DNA of 64,000 nt from the NCBI RefSeq assembly GCF_024171925.1, contig NZ_JAMTCO010000012.1, positions 1-64,000 on the forward strand, written 5' to 3'. Shown in pieces: positions 58,235 through 64,000 of this stretch (positions are counted from its first letter, which is position 1; every line of letters begins with the position of its first letter). The notes under the pieces are model-generated. The model searched no databases, was not told the origin of the DNA, and saw only the letters and a list, made by a program, of their open reading frames with translations. The stretch is from Actinokineospora diospyrosa. Lineage in GTDB: Bacteria; Actinomycetota; Actinomycetes; Mycobacteriales; Pseudonocardiaceae. Made by a program: the position numbers and the translations under genes.

Positions 58235-59044
58235 CTAGTCGACGAAGAGCCCGGCGACCAGGAACACGAACATCGACACGAAGCAGGCGACGGTCGTCAC
58301 CAAGAACGCCGTGATCCCGTGGCCCCACCCGGTCCGCCACCCCGGCCTGGTCAACGTCCACTGCCAGAACGTCACCAGTGCGGCGACCACCAGCACCGGC
58401 GGAACCAACTCGATCATGTTGGTGCCCAGCAGCGCGAGAAGACCCACGTGCAGCGCGAACCAGCCCACGCCGATGCCCGCCACCAGCAGACCGGGCCGCT
58501 CGACCCGCCGCCTGCCACCGAACCCGACGACCAGCGCGGCCGCGAGCGGGAACACGAGCAGCACGACCGGCAACACCAGCGGCATCCCGTTGTCGAACCG
58601 CCACCACGGCATCGCCTCGGCCGCGACCCGGTCGAACTCCTCCCGGGTCAGCGCGAGGCCGTCCGAGAGGGCAACACCGGCTGGGGAGGCGTAGCTGTAG
58701 TAGGTGATCACGCAATCGCGCGAACTGCCCGCGTAGTCGGCGGAGCACTGCACGCCCCCGCCCGCGCCGGGGGTCATCACGACCCGCAACTCGCGGTCGA
58801 GCACATCGACGGAGCACACCGTCCGCCCGGTCTGCTCCGCGCAGTCCAACGCCTCACCGGGGATGACCACCCGGCCCCGCTCGCCGCCGTTGATCGCCAG
58901 CTCAGCGATGCCGCTCTGGTCCGCCAGGCTCGGGGCCAGCGGTAGGAGCGCGGTGTAGGCGAGCGCCAGCAGCAGGAGCAGCACCCCGGGCACGGCGGCC
59001 CGCACGGCGAACCTGGGCGTGACGACCGGGGCGATCGTGGACAT
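58235..59044 (-). CDS. Membrane protein, tandem paralogue 3
   Basis: A 269-residue protein, first transcribed of the three. VRAAVPGVLLLLLALAYTA is helix 1. The four Cys are in ALDCAEQTGRTVCSVDV and VQCSADYAGSSRDCVITYY. GFGGRRRVERPGLLV, FWQWTLTRPGWRTGWGHG and LVAGLFVD close the shared framework. An ATG at 59044 is used; an earlier in-frame start ten codons upstream lacks a better ribosome site. It lies 76 bases behind purE. Confidence 0.8.
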   Translation of the reverse strand: MSTIAPVVTPRFAVRAAVPGVLLLLLALAYTALLPLAPSLADQSGIAELAINGGERGRVVIPGEALDCAEQTGRTVCSVDVLDRELRVVMTPGAGGGVQCSADYAGSSRDCVITYYSYASPAGVALSDGLALTREEFDRVAAEAMPWWRFDNGMPLVLPVVLLVFPLAAALVVGFGGRRRVERPGLLVAGIGVGWFALHVGLLALLGTNMIELVPPVLVVAALVTFWQWTLTRPGWRTGWGHGITAFLVTTVACFVSMFVFLVAGLFVD

Positions 59045-59120
59045 CGGGCTCCTCCGGGAGACCTCGCTCGACACTCACCGTGTCGCTGCGCCGACCCCCG
59101 CGTTACCCCGGCTCACCCGG

Positions 59121-59621
59121 TCAGCTCAGCGTCGCCCGCAACGCCGCGTCCTTCTCCAGCACCAGGTCCCGCAACGACTCCTGGAACGCCGCCATCCGCT
59201 CCCGCAGGTCCGCGTCGGCCGCGGCCAAGATCCGCACGGCGAGCAGACCGGCGTTGCGCGCCCCGCCGACCGACACGGTCGCGACCGGCACGCCCGCGGG
59301 CATCTGCACGATCGAGAGCAGCGAGTCCATGCCGTCGAGGTACTTCAGCGGCACCGGCACGCCGATCACGGGCAGCACGGTGGCCGAGGCGACCATGCCG
59401 GGCAGGTGGGCAGCGCCGCCCGCGCCCGCGATGATCACCTTCAGGCCGCGGTCGACGGCGGTGGTGGCGTAGTCGAGCATGCGCTGCGGGGTGCGGTGCG
59501 CGGAGACGACGCTGACCTCGTGCGCCACGTCGAACTCGGCCAGCGCCTCGGCGGCCAGCCGCATCACCGGCCAGTCCGAGTCGCTGCCCATGATCAGGCC
59601 GACTGCGGGGGTGTCGGTCAC
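59121..59621 (-). CDS. purE: N5-carboxyaminoimidazole ribonucleotide mutase
   Basis: It rearranges N5-CAIR to CAIR in de novo purine synthesis, partnered with PurK just upstream. The 166-residue class I PurE has [24 protein letters not shown] and the catalytic-region [15 protein letters not shown]. The GTG start is at 59621. It is separated from purK by about 130 bases on the same strand. Confidence 0.96.
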   Translation of the reverse strand: MTDTPAVGLIMGSDSDWPVMRLAAEALAEFDVAHEVSVVSAHRTPQRMLDYATTAVDRGLKVIIAGAGGAAHLPGMVASATVLPVIGVPVPLKYLDGMDSLLSIVQMPAGVPVATVSVGGARNAGLLAVRILAAADADLRERMAAFQESLRDLVLEKDAALRATLS

Positions 59622-59755
59622 CTCGGTTGCTCCTGTCTCGGTGGACCTGGCGGCCCGGGTTCTGCCCGGCGGTTCCGGTTGCCCGGCGGGCCTCTGGCGG
59701 GATCTGGCTGGGTCTGGTGGCCTTGCGGGGTGCCTGCGGCCGGTAGATCCGGTGG

Positions 59756-60940
59756 TTAGTGGATCTGGTGGCCGTCGAGCCAGACGGCGGTGGACAGCCA
59801 GTGCGCGGCCAGCGCGGCGCGGGAGCGGGTCGCGGCGAGGTCGGTGCCGAGGAAGGTCACGTGGCCGACCTTGCGGCCTGGGCGCTCCTGCTTGCCGTAG
59901 AGGTGCACGCGCGCGTCGCGGAAGCGGGCGAACAGGTGGTGCAGCCGCTCGTCGACGCCCATCGCCGGGGTCTCAGCGGCGCCGAGGACGTTGGCCATGA
60001 CGACCGCGGGGGCGACCGGGTCGGTCGCGCCGAGCGGGTAGTCCAGGACGGCCCGGATGTGCTGCTCGAACTGGGAGGTGAGCGCGCCCTCGATGGTCCA
60101 GTGCCCGGAGTTGTGCGGGCGCATGGCCAGCTCGTTGACAACGACGCCGGTCTCGGTCTCGAACAGCTCGACGGCCAGCACGCCGACGACACCGAGTTCG
60201 TTGGCGATCCGCAGCGCGAGCTCCTGGGCGTGGTCGGCGAGGGCGGGGGCCAGGTCGGGGGCGGGCGCGAGCACCTCGACGCAGATGCCGTCGACCTGCA
60301 CGGTCTCCACCACCGGCCAGCAGGCGCCCTGGCCGAACGGGGAGCGGGCGACCAGCGCGGCCAGCTCGCGGCGCATCACGACCCGCTGCTCGACCAGCAG
60401 CGGCGTGCCCGCGGCGAGCAGGTCGGGGACGAGCGCGGCGGCCTGCGCGGCGTCGTCGAGCATCCACACGCCGCGACCGTCGTAGCCACCGCGGGCGGCC
60501 TTGAGCACACACGGCCAGCCCTCGGCGTCGCCGAACTCAACGACGTCCTCGACCGCCTTGACCTCGGCGAACGCCGGGATCGGGAGGCCGAGCTCGGCGA
60601 GCTTGCGGCGCATGACGAGCTTGTCCTGGGCGTGCACGAGCGCGTCCGGCCCGGGGTGGACCTTGACCCCCTCGGCGACCAGGGCGCGCAGGTGCTCGGT
60701 CGGCACGTGCTCGTGGTCGAAGGTGAGCACGTCGACCCCCTTGGCGAACTCGCGCAGGGCGGCCAGGTCGGTGTGGTGGCCGAGCGTGATGTTCGGCGAG
60801 ACCAGGGGCGCGGGCTCGGCGGGGTCGACCGCGAGCACGTGCAACGACTGGCCGAGCGCGACGGCGGCCTGGTGCGCCATGCGCGCCAGCTGTCCACCGC
60901 CGACCATCCCGACCACGGGGAAACCGGTACGTGCGTCCAC
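59756..60940 (-). CDS. purK: 5-(carboxyamino)imidazole ribonucleotide synthase
   Basis: An ATP-grasp enzyme that carboxylates AIR with bicarbonate, feeding PurE. The 394-residue protein has [20 protein letters not shown], the ATP-grasp [15 protein letters not shown] and [30 protein letters not shown] over residues 255-285. The GTG at 60940 is used. The GT87 gene lies just upstream (12 bases), so the two may be cotranscribed. Confidence 0.96.
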   Translation of the reverse strand: MDARTGFPVVGMVGGGQLARMAHQAAVALGQSLHVLAVDPAEPAPLVSPNITLGHHTDLAALREFAKGVDVLTFDHEHVPTEHLRALVAEGVKVHPGPDALVHAQDKLVMRRKLAELGLPIPAFAEVKAVEDVVEFGDAEGWPCVLKAARGGYDGRGVWMLDDAAQAAALVPDLLAAGTPLLVEQRVVMRRELAALVARSPFGQGACWPVVETVQVDGICVEVLAPAPDLAPALADHAQELALRIANELGVVGVLAVELFETETGVVVNELAMRPHNSGHWTIEGALTSQFEQHIRAVLDYPLGATDPVAPAVVMANVLGAAETPAMGVDERLHHLFARFRDARVHLYGKQERPGRKVGHVTFLGTDLAATRSRAALAAHWLSTAVWLDGHQIH

Positions 60941-60952
60941 GAACAGGGGACT

Positions 60953-62140
60953 CTACCGGCGCCTGGCCAGCAGAATCCCGCCGGCCACCACCGGGACGAG
61001 CAGGTAGGCGCTCCCGATCAAGTACTCGACCACCGTCCAGTCGAACTCGACGGCCTTTCCGTTGCGCATGGCCAGAAGCACGCAACTGGCGAAGACAAGG
61101 ACAACTGCGACAGTTGGCGCCAACTGCGCGCGGCTGGGATTCCGGTCCGGTAGGCGTGAGAGCAGGTAGACCACGAGTGGGACCGCCCACACCCAGTGGT
61201 GCGACCAGGAGACGGGGCTCACAAGAAGACCGAAGAAGGCCGTGACGAGCAGCGCGGGCAACGGGCTAAGACGACGAATCCACAACGCACACGGCACGGC
61301 GATGAGCAACGCGATAGGCGCGACGACCTTCATGGACCAGTCGGCGTTGTCGGTGAGCCTAAGCACCAACCCGTTGAGCGACTGGTTGCCCGCCCAATAG
61401 ATCGGCCCGATCCGCTGCGGGTCCTGGACGGCGTGCCACCAGAACTGGGTGAAGTCGTGCCGGATCAACAGGAACACCAACCCCTGCAGGAGCACGAACG
61501 TCACCACCGCCCGCCCCGCGTCCGCCCACCGCTTCTTGAGCAGCAAATGCCCCACGAACACCAACGGCGTCAACTTCACCGCCGCCGCGGCCCCGATCAG
61601 CACACCCCCGAACCGACTCCCCCGCGCCCCCACCACGAGGACGTCGACCACCACCATGGCCATCAACACGATGTTGATCTGCCCGAGGAACACGGTCCGC
61701 CACACCGGCTCCAGGCCGAGCAGGACAACCCCCAGCACCACCGCCGTCCGCACCGGATCCATCCACTGTGGACGCTCCGGCACGGCCTCGACGCACACCT
61801 TGATCACGTACCCCAGGAGCAGGACCGACACGGCCCCCAAAATCCCCCAAGCCACCTGCGTCGGCACCAACGCCAACGGCACGAAGAAGAGCGCAGCGGT
61901 CGGCGGATAGGTGAACGGCAACCGCGCCCAAGACGGCTCGGCGCTCAAATACATCCGGTCATACAGCGGCTCCCCCTGGAGCATCGCCAGCGCCCCAGAC
62001 CGATAAACCGCGTTGTCAACGCCGAGGTGCCACCCCAGCAGCCACCCCACGACCCCGGCCACCACACAGATCAGCGGCACCACGAACGCACCCAAAAATG
62101 GCCGAACACGCACGACAGACCCGGTCACCCCCACAGCCAA
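60953..62140 (-). CDS. GT87-family polyprenyl-phosphate-mannose mannosyltransferase (DUF2029)
   Basis: A 395-residue polytopic GT-C enzyme with about ten helices. The first loop holds the catalytic-type Asp in GVDNAVYRSGALAMLQGEPLY. RLPFTYPPTAALFFVPLA, VFLGQINIVLMAMVV and AAAVKLTPLVFVGHLLLKKRW are family marks, and SWSHHWVWAVPLVVYL is near residue 310. Such enzymes add alpha-1,2-mannose to phosphatidylinositol mannosides or lipomannan using polyprenyl-phosphate mannose. The GTG at 62140 is the longest start; later GTGs at codons 3, 5 and 10 are possible. Confidence 0.9.
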   Translation of the reverse strand: MAVGVTGSVVRVRPFLGAFVVPLICVVAGVVGWLLGWHLGVDNAVYRSGALAMLQGEPLYDRMYLSAEPSWARLPFTYPPTAALFFVPLALVPTQVAWGILGAVSVLLLGYVIKVCVEAVPERPQWMDPVRTAVVLGVVLLGLEPVWRTVFLGQINIVLMAMVVVDVLVVGARGSRFGGVLIGAAAAVKLTPLVFVGHLLLKKRWADAGRAVVTFVLLQGLVFLLIRHDFTQFWWHAVQDPQRIGPIYWAGNQSLNGLVLRLTDNADWSMKVVAPIALLIAVPCALWIRRLSPLPALLVTAFFGLLVSPVSWSHHWVWAVPLVVYLLSRLPDRNPSRAQLAPTVAVVLVFASCVLLAMRNGKAVEFDWTVVEYLIGSAYLLVPVVAGGILLARRR

Positions 62141-62570
62141 CCACGCCCCTACCGCGCCACTCCCTCCCCACCCTCTCCCCTGCTCACCCCACCCTTCGCC
62201 TCACCCCTTCACCCCACCGGCGACCTCCGCGCCGCCCACCCCAGCCAGCCACCTCTCCGCGCCCCCCGACCCACGCTCCGACCAACTCGTCCACCCGCCC
62301 GCCCCGAACATCAGCACCACCGACACCTCGACCGCCCCACCTTCACCGCCCGCCGCCGAACACCCGCACCCCTGCCCCACTCCACCGCCACTCCACCGCT
62401 CCACCGGCTCCGCCACCCCGCCACCGGCTCCGCTTCACCCCGCCAGCTCGACCACCAGGCCGCTCCAGCGCCCCACGCACTCCGCCAACTCCAGCCAGGC
62501 AGCTCCGCCACCGCTCCGCTCCAGCACCCCGCCGCTTCAGCCAGGCAGCCCCGCCGCCCCCCGCTTCGCG
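62141..62570. other. Gene-free, strongly C-rich plus strand
   Basis: This part of a 1.1-kb gap is dominated by ccacc, cgcc and ctcc runs with very few G outside CG steps. Open frames here are Pro/Ser/Thr-rich low complexity and are not accepted as genes. No promoter, RNA gene or element is recognised. Confidence 0.6.
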
Positions 62571-62579
62571 CCCGCGCAC

Positions 62580-62698
62580 GTCGGGGGCGCAGCCCCCACC
62601 CTCACCGGGGGGCGTCCCCAGACCCATCTTACCAGGTCAGACCCATGGTTGATCTTGAAAGCGCTCCGCCAAGATCCACATGTGGATAACTTCTGTAG
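62580..62698. repeat. REP-like/DnaA-box module A
   Basis: The gggggcgcagccccc hairpin and cggggggcg block of the 27-28 kb elements recur here. They are followed by a gatcttg/caagatc hairpin (62651-62676) and TTATCCACA on the minus strand (62681-62689) with ttctgt after it. Confidence 0.75.
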
Positions 62699-62940
62699 CT
62701 GAAACGGGTGAATACCTCACCACCCACCAACGCCCCGACCTGGCAAATCCCCCGAGCGCCCACCCGCCCGGAGCCCGCCCAGCCAAAGTCCCCCGCAAGT
62801 GATCAACTCACCGGCCCGCAAGACAGCCAGGCGCACCCCCGCCAAGGCATGCCGCCACCAGCCCACCCACACCCCAGAGCCACCGACAGACCACCCCACC
62901 CGGCCCGCCAAGCCCACCCCCGCACAACCGCCCCCCGCGC

Positions 62941-63062
62941 GCGGGTCCGGGGCGCAGCCCCCACCCTCTCCGGGGGGCGGCCCCAGGGCCAGTCTACTAG
63001 GCCCCACCGACAGTGGATCTTGGGAAACCCGGCTCGAAGATCGACATGTGGATAACTTCTGT
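62941..63062. repeat. REP-like/DnaA-box module B
   Basis: A second copy of module A, about 360 bases away: ggggcgcagccccc and ccggggggcggcccc, then gatctt/aagatc (63016-63042) and the exact gacatgtggataacttctgt box region (63043-63062). The remaining 220 bases to the next gene show nothing recognisable. Confidence 0.75.
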
Positions 63063-63279
63063 CACCCACAAGGGCGAATCAGAAGCCGCCAAGCCGACCA
63101 GAAAGCGCGCCTGACCTCGACCCACCCACCCACAACCGCACCAAACGGCCGCGCGGGCAAACCTCAGCCCCACCCACAACGAAGACCCAAGAACACCGAC
63201 CCCGAAGCAGGCCATGAGCGACAACCCCCGAAGACCCGTGAGCCGCGCACGAAGACCAGCGAGCCGCGTCCAACGCCGG

Positions 63280-64000
63280 TCAAGCCCGGCTGATCTCCCG
63301 CAGCAGGCTCACCGCCGCGGGCTCGCCCACCGGCAGCCGCTGCACGCGGACCTCCGGCGTCGCGTCCGGGCCGAGGTCCGGGTCGACCCCCAGCCGGTCC
63401 TTGATCAGGAGTCGTGCGTCGGCGGCGCGTTCGGCCAGGCCGGTCTCGCGCTCGGTCAGCACGACGGCGACCGACGGGCCCAGGACGGCCACGCTCTCGC
63501 CGCCGTCGAACACGGCGCGCAGCACGTCGCCGACCAGGACCATCGCCATCAGCCGGGACCAGCCGCTGACCTTCGACAGGTCCAGGGTCGCGACCAGCAG
63601 CACGTACCGGTCGGCCGGGCAGGTGCCCTTCCGACGGCACTCGGCGTAGATCTCACCGAGGCGCACGCGCAGGTAGTCGGCGTTGGCCTGGCCCGAGAGG
63701 GTGTCGGTTATGTCGCCAGCGTGTAGCCGGCTCAGCGCCGCGTCGGCCCAGGCGAGGGCGGTGGAGCGGAGCAGGGCGGCCGGGGTGGTGTCCGGGTCCG
63801 GGTCGACCTCGTCGGTCGGGGACTCCAGGACGGCGTGCAGCGCCGCGAGGTCCGCGAGGGTCTCGTCGAGGTCGGCGCCCGCGAACGCCCGGGCGCGGGC
63901 CAGGTCGCCGAGGGCGGCCAGGAGGTCACCACCGGTGAGGACGGCGTTGCACACCTCGTCCACCTCGGGGGCGCCCCAGTCGCTCGGGAAGCGCCAGCCC
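63280..64000 (-). CDS. Degenerate GGDEF-like protein (partial, 5' end outside window)
   Basis: The frame is open to the right edge (reading FPSDWGAPEVDEVCNAVLTG there), so the N-terminus is missing. About 240 residues are visible. LARARAFAGADLDETLADL resembles a helical region of actinobacterial proteins. DTLSGQANADYLRVRLGEIY occupies the place of the D-LTGL-NR-L start of a GGDEF domain, and LLVATLDLSKVSGWSRLMAMVLVGDVLRAVF follows the same fold. The GGDEF signature itself is absent, so it is unlikely to make cyclic di-GMP. Function unknown. Confidence 0.6.
   Translation of the reverse strand, partial: GWRFPSDWGAPEVDEVCNAVLTGGDLLAALGDLARARAFAGADLDETLADLAALHAVLESPTDEVDPDPDTTPAALLRSTALAWADAALSRLHAGDITDTLSGQANADYLRVRLGEIYAECRRKGTCPADRYVLLVATLDLSKVSGWSRLMAMVLVGDVLRAVFDGGESVAVLGPSVAVVLTERETGLAERAADARLLIKDRLGVDPDLGPDATPEVRVQRLPVGEPAAVSLLREISRA

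Noticed and set aside
27381..63062. CRISPR array
   Set aside because: Repeats are palindromic, irregularly spaced and lack constant-length spacers; no cas gene is present.
62141..63293. Plus-strand Pro/Thr-rich frames of 115-229 residues
   Set aside because: They are low-complexity products of C-rich DNA, crossing REP-like elements, with no ribosome sites or conserved motifs.

Overview
The window reads as chromosome from a high-GC actinobacterium, most likely of the order Pseudonocardiales (Actinokineospora/Saccharothrix/Actinosynnema-like). The grounds are very GC-rich third codon positions, frequent GTG/TTG starts, WhiB, MtrAB-LpqB and F420 genes, and a gene order that, from memory, follows the Mycobacterium tuberculosis Rv3231c-Rv3277 neighbourhood. 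The species cannot be fixed from sequence alone.

Layout. 0-0.6 kb: inverted and tandem repeats. 0.6-11.3 kb: pruA, a DUF6912-type protein, a WS/DGAT acyltransferase, a SpoU rRNA methylase, a small HAD protein, an Rv3235-type protein, secA, hpf and comF. 11.4-21.2 kb: lpqB-mtrB-mtrA, then tmk and sahH, with a VOC protein and a large NACHT-type STAND ATPase placed between mtrA and tmk. 21.4-27.3 kb: a polytopic membrane protein with a serine-hydrolase motif, a frameshifted gene with an LQR-GNAAV tag, an amino-acid permease and a GlmL/MutL-like ASKHA protein. 27.3-28.3 kb: a gene-free repeat array made partly of degenerate copies of the 3' end of the adjacent CDF transporter gene, mixed with REP-like palindromes and DnaA-box-like sites. 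28.3-38.4 kb: CDF transporter, manA, SIS protein, Trm112-like protein, manB, DUF3499, a zincin-like protein, a giant GT2 membrane glycosyltransferase and whiB2. 38.6-45.6 kb: M50 protease, fbiA-fbiB-Nudix, TPR protein, AlkA-like glycosylase, manC. 45.7-53.9 kb: wbbL, GT4, rmlD, rmlB, LCP protein, small membrane protein, TIGR03089 protein, SDR. 53.8-62.1 kb: DinB protein, TIR-domain protein, fadE25-like dehydrogenase, three tandem paralogous membrane proteins, purE, purK and a GT87 mannosyltransferase. 62.1-63.3 kb: a strand-asymmetric gene-free stretch with two more REP/DnaA-box modules. The window ends inside a degenerate GGDEF-like gene.

Function. Most genes are cell-envelope and core housekeeping: GDP-mannose supply (manA, manB, manC), dTDP-rhamnose (rmlB, rmlD) with its transferase (wbbL) and an LCP ligase, envelope signalling (MtrAB-LpqB), protein export (SecA), F420 maturation (FbiA, FbiB), purine and methyl-cycle enzymes. 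Set into this conserved order are accessory genes: the NACHT ATPase, the TIR protein, the broken tagged protein and the repeat arrays. These are the best candidates for undescribed biology. No tRNA, rRNA, CRISPR array, transposase or prophage gene was recognised.
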